From contig JAXHUK010000169.1 of assembly GCA_034189725.1 (NCBI GenBank), positions 1 through 5,784 of the forward strand: 5,784 bases of DNA, given 5' to 3'. Below, piece after piece: positions 1 through 5,034 of this stretch. Positions within the stretch are counted from its first letter, which is position 1. Each line of letters begins with the position of its first letter. A program made the translations under genes and the position numbers. This stretch comes from JAXHUK01 sp034189725 (GTDB lineage Bacteria; Chloroflexota; Dehalococcoidia; SZUA-161). The notes below the pieces were generated by a model. That model searched no databases and had not been told where the DNA came from. It saw nothing but the letters and a program-made list of their open reading frames with translations.

Positions 1-14
1 GCCCGACGTCGGGC
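1..14. repeat. Perfect 14-bp palindrome at the window edge
   Basis: The first 14 bases, gcccgacgtcgggc, are self-complementary and could fold into a 5-bp GC-rich stem with a 4-nt loop. No T-tract follows on the + strand, so it is not a + strand intrinsic terminator. It could end a gene on the - strand, or be part of a structure that starts before the window; the bases needed to decide are missing. Confidence 0.4.
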
Positions 15-25
15 ATCACCTGCCC

Positions 26-54
26 CTGCCACTCCTGCTCCCGCAGGATTGACA
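26..54 (-). repeat. Short dispersed hairpin repeat, copy 1 (inverted relative to copy 2)
   Basis: This copy has a 6-bp hairpin, tcctgc(33-38)/gcagga(43-48), around a 4-nt loop. Its reverse complement matches 205-233 in about 21 of 29 positions, including 14 exact bases (26-39 against the complement of 220-233). Short repeats of this kind, a 'cctgc...gcagga' hairpin ending in a purine-rich tail, are scattered through intergenic DNA in many bacterial genomes. The two copies face each other around the palindrome at 61-143. Function is unknown. Confidence 0.55.
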
Positions 55-60
55 TTATCA

Positions 61-143
61 TGTCATTCTGAGGGAGCATTCTGCGACCGAAGAATCCCCC
101 GTATGAACAGCCAGAGATTCTTCGCCTGTAGCTCAGAATGACA
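61..143. repeat. Imperfect palindromic intergenic repeat (MITE-like)
   Basis: The outer arms tgtcattctgag (61-72) and ctcagaatgaca (132-143) are exact 12-bp inverted repeats. The inner arms cgaagaatc (88-96) and gattcttcg (116-124) are exact 9-bp inverted repeats. Between inner and outer arms the match is partial. The whole unit of about 83 bp can form a long interrupted stem with a loop near 97-115. Elements with this architecture and these ends ('gtcattctgag...') are common dispersed palindromes in bacterial intergenic space. It carries no transposase, so if mobile it would need one in trans. No clear target-site duplication is visible. Confidence 0.7.
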
Positions 144-204
144 CGGGCTTACGTGGTGGGTAACCTGGAGTATCCGCTCCAGCGTTATCGGAGCCTTATA
201 CGCC

Positions 205-233
205 CTGGATTCCTGCTTTAGCAGGAGTGGCAG
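205..233 (+). repeat. Short dispersed hairpin repeat, copy 2
   Basis: The core tcctgct(211-217)-tt-agcagga(220-226) is a compact inverted repeat followed by gtggcag. It is the inverted partner of the copy at 26-54. Translated on the - strand it gives a 'TPAKAGIQ'-like string, a well-known signature of spurious ORFs running through such repeats. It abuts the palindrome at 240-316, so this stretch may be a composite of two repeat families. Confidence 0.6.
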
Positions 234-239
234 TGCCAT

Positions 240-316
240 GTCTTTGCGAGCGCAGCGAAGCAATCTCACTCCTCCCACCACCTGGATTGCTTCGTCGCTC
301 CGCTCCTCGCAAAGAC
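240..316. repeat. Imperfect palindromic repeat of the 'CEERSDEAI' type
   Basis: The outer arms gtctttgcgag (240-250) and ctcgcaaagac (306-316) are exact 11-bp inverted repeats. The inner arms cgaagcaatc (256-265) and gattgcttcg (285-294) are exact 10-bp inverted repeats. The parts between them (251-255 and 295-305) differ in length. The - strand translation contains CEERSDEAIQ, a peptide string that recurs in many database 'hypothetical proteins' because the underlying DNA is a dispersed repeat, not a gene. It has the same nested-arm design as 61-143 but unrelated sequence. Confidence 0.75.
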
Positions 317-696
317 AGTAATGAATCCCTGTTTTCATGCCCGTGGTGCCGATAGCAAATCGGCGTGGATGCTCCACCATACGCGACCGCGTAAGCGGAG
401 GTTGTTTTGATGAGAATAGCATGATAGTATTTCCGCAGTAATCTATCATACTTATTGCCATGAGCGCCATAAATGATGAAAATAGACATGAGTTACTGTC
501 CTCGCCATGACATCGATGTAATCGGTGGACGAAGCAATCACGGGAGCAGTGGTTGAAGAGGCCAGAAGGTGCCAGCCAGACATTCAGGCATACTGATGTT
601 CAGCCAGCCAGACATCTGGGACCCTGAAACTGATCCTGGAGGGGATATAGTAGCAAAACCATACATAACGGGCACAGGTTCTTTGAGGGCTTTCTG
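317..696. other. Gene-free stretch upstream of dgkA
   Basis: No reading frame here looks like a real protein. The - strand frames crossing it (189-489 and 63-470) run through the repeats on their way. It holds three neighbouring small inverted repeats: gccgat/atcggc at 348-353/359-364, gtgga/tccac at 365-369/373-377, and ccgc-gtaa-gcgg at 387-398, which has a GNRA-type loop. It also holds a 13-bp direct repeat, gccagccagacat, at 571-583 and 603-615. A TATAGT at 646-651 could be a -10 element for dgkA, but no good -35 lies upstream, so no promoter is called. Confidence 0.5.
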
Positions 697-1083
697 ATGA
701 ATAAACGGCGAAAATTCACCCTCGGCGGTGTGATACGGAGCATTGGGTACGGAGCCAGGGGTATCCATGTAGTAGTAGCCTCGCAGCCCAACGCATGGAT
801 TCATGCTGTGGTTACAGTGCTGGTAGTTATCGCCGGCCTCTACTTTGGCTTCACCAACATTGAGTGGGTCATCCTCGTGATAACGATTATACTCGTATGG
901 GCTGCGGAATCCCTGAATTCCGCCGTTGAATACCTTGCCGACCTGGTTTCACCTGACTATCACCCACTGATCAGGAAGACCAAGGATGCTGCCGCTGGCG
1001 GTGTACTGATAACGGCCATCGGCTCAGTGATAATCGGCATAATCATTATCGGCCCCTATATACTGGAGCTTTTCCGAGGCTAG
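697..1083 (+). CDS. dgkA: Diacylglycerol kinase / undecaprenol kinase (DgkA family)
   Basis: This 128-residue integral membrane lipid kinase uses ATP to phosphorylate a membrane lipid alcohol. In Gram-positive bacteria the family member is mainly an undecaprenol kinase, feeding the undecaprenyl-phosphate carrier of wall synthesis; in E. coli it phosphorylates diacylglycerol. The signature E-x-x-N-S-A-V-E is at residues 71-78 and K-D-A-A-A-G-G at 96-102, with a conserved HP at 89-90. Three hydrophobic helices lie at about 36-52, 55-70 and 102-124, the family topology, and the length is normal. The position matching E. coli Glu28 appears to be Gln30 (S-Q-P-N). I think this is common outside enterobacteria, so I do not read it as inactivation. 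Start: ATG at 697 with GAGGG at 685-689, 7 nt upstream. The frame is closed by TGA at 631-633 and has no other ATG between. The methyltransferase follows after 17 bp. Lipid substrate cannot be told from sequence. Confidence 0.93.
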   Translation: MNKRRKFTLGGVIRSIGYGARGIHVVVASQPNAWIHAVVTVLVVIAGLYFGFTNIEWVILVITIILVWAAESLNSAVEYLADLVSPDYHPLIRKTKDAAAGGVLITAIGSVIIGIIIIGPYILELFRG

Positions 1084-1100
1084 GTAGTACTGGAGTGACA

Positions 1101-1778
1101 ATGGCGTTTACATTGAGCGAAGTGGTTCCCTGGGGCAGGTCATACAACGAGTATATGAGCATGTTCAACCTCAGCGAGGACGACCTGTCGCTACGCATAC
1201 TGGGATGTGGCGATGGCCCGGCAAGCTTCAATGCCGTGATGTACCGGAACGGTAAAACGGTCATCTCAGTCGATCCCATCTATGAGCTTTCCTCCGGACA
1301 GATACGGGAGCGTATCGATGCTACCTACCCGACGATGATGGAGCAATTGCAGGCCAATCAGGCAGACTTCGTGTGGCACACTATTCCCTCTGTCTCAGAA
1401 CTGGGCAATATCCGTATGACTGCAATGAACGAATTTTTACTCGACTTTGAACCAGGCAAGGCGCAGGGACGTTATCGTGCCCTCAGCTTGCCATCACTGC
1501 CGTTCGGTGACGCGGAGTTCGATCTTGCATTGTGCTCGCACTTTTTATTTCTCTACACCGAGCAGTTATCAGAGGAGTTCCATCTTGAAGCGATACTGGA
1601 AATGCGAAGAGTTGCCAAAGAGGTACGGATATTCCCACTGCTCGACCTGGGTGCTAACCCATCACCCTACGTGGATAGAGTATGCGAACAAATCCAGGCA
1701 CTGGGATATTATTACGAAATGCAACCCGTACCCTATGAATTCCAGCGCGGCGGTAACACAATGCTGCTTCTACGGTGA
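1101..1778 (+). CDS. Class I SAM-dependent methyltransferase, substrate unknown
   Basis: This soluble protein is 225 residues long, counted from ATG 1101. Motif I, I-L-G-C-G-D-G-P (33-40), is the glycine-rich SAM-binding loop. V-D (57-58) after the second strand would bind the SAM ribose. L-P-F-G-D-A-E-F-D-L-A-L-C (133-145) is the usual motif before strand 4, followed by S-H-F-L-F-L-Y. The N-terminus E-V-V-P-W-G-R-S-Y-x-E-Y and the C-terminus V-P-Y-E-F-Q-R-G-G-N look like fixed landmarks of a conserved but functionally unassigned bacterial family. There is no membrane segment. The ATG is preferred because GGAG (1092-1095) lies 5 nt before it; an in-frame GTG at 1095 would add two residues but overlaps that site. 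The 17-bp gap after dgkA suggests one transcript. A small-molecule or lipid-linked substrate is possible but nothing shows it. Confidence 0.85.
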   Translation: MAFTLSEVVPWGRSYNEYMSMFNLSEDDLSLRILGCGDGPASFNAVMYRNGKTVISVDPIYELSSGQIRERIDATYPTMMEQLQANQADFVWHTIPSVSELGNIRMTAMNEFLLDFEPGKAQGRYRALSLPSLPFGDAEFDLALCSHFLFLYTEQLSEEFHLEAILEMRRVAKEVRIFPLLDLGANPSPYVDRVCEQIQALGYYYEMQPVPYEFQRGGNTMLLLR

Positions 1779-1933
1779 TTTCAGGGTAGATGAACCTGTG
1801 TACCCGATGCATTTTCCATACCAATCTGATATGATAAAGCATGAATATCTCACTATGCTATCTGGAACTATGATTAGGTAAGAGTAACGGTATTCACCGC
1901 AGAGGATGCCGAGTAATTGACAAAGGGGGAAAG

Positions 1934-2884
1934 ATGTTCAGGGAACAAATCAAGGTGCTGGACTGTACAATTCGCGACGGCGGGCTTATCAACAACCACG
2001 ATTTCGACCACCGCTTTGTACGGGAGGTGTATAAGGCAGTATCAGCAGCAGGCGTTGATTATATGGAGCTAGGGTACAAAAACTCCAGGGAGCTTTTCTC
2101 CTCTGAGGAATTCGGCCCCTGGAAGTTCTGCGACGATGCTGATATAGAGCGGGTAATCGACGGGATAGAATCCAATACCAAGATTTCCATCATGGTCGAT
2201 GTGGGTCGAGTAAATATCGATGATGTGAAACCAGCGGCCGAGAGCCCTGTGGATATGATACGGGTTGCCACCTACGTTAAGGACATCGACAAGGCGATAT
2301 TCCTGGTAAATCACTTCGCCGACAAGGGCTATGAGACCACCACCAACATCATGGCGATCTCCCGTGACATGGGGCCAGAACTGGATGAAGCGCTTCACCA
2401 GCTTCAGCAGGAAAGTAAAGCCAATGTAGTCTACATCGTCGATAGCTTTGGCTCATTATACCAGGAAACCGTCGAAGATCTGGTTAATCGAACTAAAGGT
2501 ATTCTGCAAGGGAGAGAGATCGGATTTCACGGGCACAATAACCAGCAACTAGCTTTCAGCAACACCATAGAGGCAATCATTCATGGCGCTAACTACCTTG
2601 ACGCTACAGTATATGGAATCGGCCGTGCTGCGGGGAACTGTACCCTGGAATTACTCATGGGATTCTTGAAGAATCCAAAGTTCGACCTGCGCCCGATCCT
2701 GGACTTGATATCGAACGAGTTTATCCCCTTGAGGGAGAAGATCGAATGGGGTTACATTATCCCCTATTTCATAGCGGGCATGATGAACGAACACCCTCGA
2801 TCGGCTATGGCATTACGTGAAAGTGACCAGAGGGAGAACTACCGTGATTTCTACGAAAGCCTCAGGGATGCCGATCTGGACTAG
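1934..2884 (+). CDS. HMGL-superfamily aldolase, 4-hydroxy-2-oxovalerate aldolase-like (single domain)
   Basis: This 316-residue TIM-barrel metalloenzyme belongs to the DRE-TIM superfamily, which includes HMG-CoA lyase, isopropylmalate synthase and DmpG/MhpE. D-C-T-I-R-D-G-G (10-17) holds the catalytic Arg14 and metal ligand Asp15. G-F-H-G-H-N-N (197-203) gives metal ligands His199 and His201. G-I-G-R-A-A-G-N (228-235) is the C-terminal metal/substrate loop. Members cleave or form a C-C bond in 2-keto acids using Mn2+ or Mg2+. It is shorter than DmpG/MhpE (about 340 residues) and shows no clear C-terminal communication domain. No acylating aldehyde dehydrogenase, their usual channelling partner, lies nearby. 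The His that acts as base in DmpG (RDGSH) aligns with Leu18, although His22 is close. The start ATG has GGGGG at 1925-1929. The KDPG-type aldolase follows after 15 bp. The 4-hydroxy-2-oxovalerate label describes the fold, not the proven reaction. Confidence 0.85.
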   Translation: MFREQIKVLDCTIRDGGLINNHDFDHRFVREVYKAVSAAGVDYMELGYKNSRELFSSEEFGPWKFCDDADIERVIDGIESNTKISIMVDVGRVNIDDVKPAAESPVDMIRVATYVKDIDKAIFLVNHFADKGYETTTNIMAISRDMGPELDEALHQLQQESKANVVYIVDSFGSLYQETVEDLVNRTKGILQGREIGFHGHNNQQLAFSNTIEAIIHGANYLDATVYGIGRAAGNCTLELLMGFLKNPKFDLRPILDLISNEFIPLREKIEWGYIIPYFIAGMMNEHPRSAMALRESDQRENYRDFYESLRDADLD

Positions 2885-2899
2885 GTCACAGAAATAACG

Positions 2900-3535
2900 A
2901 TGGATATCGACCAGTTCAAGCGATTACCCATACTGGGAATAGTGCGGGGGGTGGAAGCCGATGCCATTGAACCGCTTGTCGAAACTGTGGTGTCAGCCAG
3001 ACTGCAGACAATCGAGATCACAATGAATACCCCCGGTGCCCCGGATTTGATTCGCCGAATGGTGGACGCAGCAGGGGATCGTCTCACGGTAGGCGCGGGC
3101 ACCGTTCTCACGATGGAAAGTTTACACGCAGCACTGGATGCCGGGGCAACATTCATTGTCATGCCCACGTTGGTGCCCGATATCGTGGAGTACTGTGCCC
3201 AGCGACAGATTCCTGTTTTTCCAGGCGCCTTAACCCCCCAAGAAATATATACCGCCTGGTGTGCCGGGGCTACCATGGTAAAGGTATTCCCTGCCAGGCT
3301 TTTTGGACCAGCGTATTTCAAAGAGATAAAGGGCCCCTTTAACGATGTGGAACTTCTCGCCTGCGGTGGAGTAACTGCGGAAAACATTGGTACGTATCTT
3401 TCCAACGGAGCCTCCGCGGTGGCGATTGGCGAGAGTGTGTTCCGAAAGGAGTGGCTCACATCTCACCAGTTTACACGCATCGGTGAGGCTGTAGAATCAC
3501 TTACTCTGGGACTAGCTCACATGGCGGATCGTTGA
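2900..3535 (+). CDS. KDPG/KHG-family class I aldolase
   Basis: This 211-residue protein has the normal length for 2-dehydro-3-deoxy-phosphogluconate/4-hydroxy-2-oxoglutarate aldolases. These are trimeric cytoplasmic enzymes that split 2-keto-3-deoxy sugar acid phosphates into pyruvate and an aldehyde through a lysine Schiff base. Visible motifs are I-V-R-G (14-17), I-E-I-T (38-41) with catalytic Glu39, V-G-A-G-T-V-L-T (64-71), P-G-A-L-T-P-Q-E (108-115), V-K-V-F-P-A (127-132) with Schiff-base Lys128, F-G-P-x-Y-F-K (135-141) and A-C-G-G-V-T (154-159). The position of E. coli Eda Arg49 is Asn43 in T-M-N-T-P, more like the L-N-S-P of galactonate-pathway DgoA, so the sugar acid is uncertain. There is no strong Shine-Dalgarno site before ATG 2900. 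The stop 15 bp upstream suggests translational coupling to the preceding aldolase. No kinase or dehydratase of an Entner-Doudoroff route is in the window. Confidence 0.9.
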   Translation: MDIDQFKRLPILGIVRGVEADAIEPLVETVVSARLQTIEITMNTPGAPDLIRRMVDAAGDRLTVGAGTVLTMESLHAALDAGATFIVMPTLVPDIVEYCAQRQIPVFPGALTPQEIYTAWCAGATMVKVFPARLFGPAYFKEIKGPFNDVELLACGGVTAENIGTYLSNGASAVAIGESVFRKEWLTSHQFTRIGEAVESLTLGLAHMADR

Positions 3536-3592
3536 AGGATTGCCTGAAGCAAAAGTGCTCAACACAATAAAAATCAAATAAGAGATAGAGCT

Positions 3593-3835
3593 ATGCATTG
3601 TCCGGTACCTATGGATATTATAGAGAAGACCACTTGCTGTATCAAAGGATTTCCCTGCCAGAAGCCTGAATGGGAACCGAGAGGTAAGATCATATATGCG
3701 TTCAGCGACAAACTCCTCCAAATCGACAGCGATGAATATGAACGGAGAGTCTGTAAGTACTTCGTTAGCTTTGGCAGTGGACACTACTGCACCTGTCCGA
3801 CCCGGATGGAGATCTTTAATCGGTATAAAGTATAA
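3593..3835 (+). CDS. Small cysteine-rich protein, unknown function
   Basis: This 80-residue protein has seven cysteines, at 3, 15, 16, 22, 54, 66 and 68, plus His64. They fall in two clusters: C-x11-C-C-x5-C near the N-terminus, and C-x11-C-T-C near the C-terminus, ending in C-P-T-R-x-E-I-F-x-R-Y. The spacing suggests a zinc- or iron-sulfur-binding fold, but no named domain is recognised with certainty. It has no signal peptide or membrane helix. The start ATG 3593 is preceded by purine-rich AGAGATAGAG at 3581-3590, a weak ribosome site; Met7 (3611) is an alternative. The gap of 57 bp after the aldolase allows co-transcription. A weak own promoter is also possible (TTGCCT 3540-3545, CACAAT 3563-3568, each 4 of 6 matches). 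The opposite-strand frame over 3512-3784 has no family features, so this strand is preferred. Confidence 0.6.
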   Translation: MHCPVPMDIIEKTTCCIKGFPCQKPEWEPRGKIIYAFSDKLLQIDSDEYERRVCKYFVSFGSGHYCTCPTRMEIFNRYKV

Positions 3836-3872
3836 GGGCTGACAATTCTAGCAGTGCTCTGTCGTATGGCGG

Positions 3873-3899
3873 CATGCGAGAGGCGGTGCTCCACGCATG
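3873..3899 (+). repeat. Hairpin downstream of the Cys-rich gene
   Basis: The arms catgcg (3873-3878) and cgcatg (3894-3899) pair exactly. Inside, gag (3880-3882) can pair with ctc (3889-3891), leaving a 6-nt loop. It lies 37 bp after the stop of the small gene, where a terminator would be expected, but no T-tract follows. It is at best a U-less terminator or an RNA 3' end stabiliser. Confidence 0.35.
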
Positions 3900-3997
3900 T
3901 AGACTACTCTTCGTGTGACACTCGTTCAATCTCCCTAAAAACTTTTCTGTGGGCAATAGCGGGTCTCCTGATGCGAATCCCCCTGTCATGTAAAACT

Positions 3998-4073
3998 CTC
4001 CACCCGCCTTTTCCAATACCGAGGTTTTTTTATCCCTGCATTGTGAACGGGGACAGCATGAATGCGGGTGGAG
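3998..4073. repeat. 10-bp exact inverted repeat with 56-nt interior
   Basis: The arms ctccacccgc (3998-4007) and gcgggtggag (4064-4073) are exact complements. The interior has a short tccc(4033-4036)/ggga(4050-4053) pairing and a T7 run. It could be the closing stem of a structured RNA, paired protein-binding sites, or the ends of a tiny decayed element. The right arm ends 30 bp before the -10 element of the exporter genes. Confidence 0.5.
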
Positions 4074-4102
4074 CGAAATGTTCGTCGCTGATTCGTAAAC
4101 TA

Positions 4103-4111
4103 TGCTAAAAT
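4103..4111 (+). promoter_or_regulatory. Extended -10 promoter element for the ABC exporter
   Basis: TG-C-TAAAAT (TG at 4103-4104, hexamer 4106-4111) matches the extended -10 pattern TGnTATAAT with one change in the hexamer. There is no good -35 at the usual distance, as is often the case for extended -10 promoters. With normal spacing, transcription would begin near 4118-4120, at or just before the ATG at 4120. The mRNA would then have almost no leader. Confidence 0.5.
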
Positions 4112-4119
4112 AGTTCTGT

Positions 4120-5034
4120 ATGTCTATTATAAAAGTCAGAAACGTTGTCAAAAGGTTTGAATCTATTACCGCTGTTGCTGGTGTCGACCTTGACATAGTT
4201 GAAGGTGAGTGTTTCGGCCTTCTGGGCCCCAACGGTGCCGGCAAAAGTTCTCTTATACGCATGATTATTGCCTCTTCTCCTATCACAGAAGGAAACATCT
4301 GGGTCGACGGCAAAGACATCACTGTAGCGCCGCGTGAGGTAAAAGCAACAATGGGAGTAGTGCCCCAGGAGGATAATCTCGATCCCGACCTGAATGTGCT
4401 GGAAAACCTGATCACGTTTTCTCGCTATTTTAATATATCCAAAATAGAGGCACAACAACGAGCCCTTGAACTTCTCCGCTTATTCGAACTTCATGAGAGG
4501 CAGAAAGCCATGATAGATGAGCTTTCCGGGGGTATGAAACGCCGCCTGCTCATAGCACGAGCACTTTTAAACCAACCAAAGCTAATCGTACTCGATGAGC
4601 CTACTGTTGGCCTGGACCCTCAAGCGAAATACCTGGTATGGCAAAGGTTGCTATCACTCAAGAAACAGGGCATAACGCTTGTACTGTGTACCCAGAACAT
4701 GGAGGAAGCATGGCATCTCTGTGATCGCCTTGCCATTATGTATGAGGGAAAGATCACTGCGCTAGACTCGCCTCAGGAACTGCTTGCCAAGCATGGTGGA
4801 AGTCAGATACTCGAGGCTCACATTCGCTCTCCGGACAAAAAGGATTTCGTACTCGCCAAGCTGGCAGAACAGCATATTGACTGGCAAGAGATCGAAGGTA
4901 CGCTTCACATATTCCAGGGAGATGGCCAGGTGTTAGACGATGAGTTGAGTAACGGACTGGCTATCCGGGCTCAGCACGTTCCTACTCTGGAAGACGTTTT
5001 TCTCAAGCTAACGGGGAGGTCGCTCCGAGAATGA
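4120..5034 (+). CDS. ABC transporter ATP-binding protein, NodI/DrrA-like (ABC-2 exporter)
   Basis: This 304-residue cytoplasmic ATPase powers the permease encoded next to it. The aromatic A-loop residue is probably Phe13. Walker A is G-P-N-G-A-G-K-S-S (36-44), the Q-loop is Gln83, the signature is L-S-G-G-M (135-139), Walker B is L-I-V-L-D-E (155-160) and the D-loop is G-L-D (164-166). A C-terminal region (about 225-304) ending P-T-L-E-D-V-F-L-K-L-T-G-R is typical of NodI and DrrA, which serve lipo-oligosaccharide and drug/lipid export. The H-loop, normally T-H-x-M-E-E-A, reads T-Q-N-M-E-E-A, with Gln192 replacing the switch histidine (codon 4693-4695, CAG). An in-frame TAG at 4111-4113 fixes ATG 4120 as the first possible start. 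There is no Shine-Dalgarno sequence, consistent with a leaderless message. The stop overlaps the permease start. The substrate is unknown. Confidence 0.93.
   Translation: MSIIKVRNVVKRFESITAVAGVDLDIVEGECFGLLGPNGAGKSSLIRMIIASSPITEGNIWVDGKDITVAPREVKATMGVVPQEDNLDPDLNVLENLITFSRYFNISKIEAQQRALELLRLFELHERQKAMIDELSGGMKRRLLIARALLNQPKLIVLDEPTVGLDPQAKYLVWQRLLSLKKQGITLVLCTQNMEEAWHLCDRLAIMYEGKITALDSPQELLAKHGGSQILEAHIRSPDKKDFVLAKLAEQHIDWQEIEGTLHIFQGDGQVLDDELSNGLAIRAQHVPTLEDVFLKLTGRSLRE

Larger units (their letters stand above)
3836..4119. other. Spacer upstream of the exporter genes
   Basis: These 284 bases hold no convincing gene. A + strand frame from 3854 to 4108 has a non-ATG start and no family features. 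A - strand frame reaching from 4415 down to 3816 is the antisense of the ATPase N-terminus continuing by chance. The spacer contains a hairpin at 3873-3899, a T7 run at 4025-4031 with no stable hairpin before it, a widely spaced 10-bp inverted repeat (3998-4073), and a promoter-like element at its end. Confidence 0.55.

Noticed and set aside
125..145. GTAGCTCAG at 128-136, which resembles the D-arm of a tRNA
   Set aside because: It is part of the right arm of the palindrome at 61-143. No acceptor stem, anticodon arm or TTC arm surrounds it.
63..489. Two overlapping - strand reading frames (63-470 and 196-489) that could be called hypothetical proteins
   Set aside because: Much of their length is the dispersed palindromes at 61-143, 205-233 and 240-316, giving the familiar CEERSDEAIQ and TPAKAGIQ strings. 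They have no family features and overlap each other in different frames.
1447..1881. 144-codon + strand frame overlapping the methyltransferase
   Set aside because: It runs in another frame inside the methyltransferase, which has clear SAM-binding motifs, and its translation has no recognisable features.
1784..1930. Promoter or terminator in the 155-bp gap before the HOA-like aldolase
   Set aside because: TATGCT (1854-1859) and TATGAT (1869-1874) have no matching -35. TTGACA (1917-1922) is only 12 bp before the ATG. The gggta/taccc pairing (1784-1805) is weak and lacks a T-tract.
4021..4031. T7 run as an intrinsic terminator of the upstream genes
   Set aside because: No stable GC-rich hairpin directly precedes it. 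The nearest strong arm (3998-4007) pairs with sequence after the T-run, not before it.
3854..4108. 84-codon + strand frame in the spacer
   Set aside because: It has a non-ATG start, no ribosome site, an unconvincing composition, and runs through the hairpins and inverted repeat.
3816..4415. 199-codon - strand frame across the spacer and the ATPase start
   Set aside because: Its N-terminal two thirds or so are antisense to the ATPase Walker A region, and the rest runs through spacer with no family features. There is no upstream context for a - strand gene.
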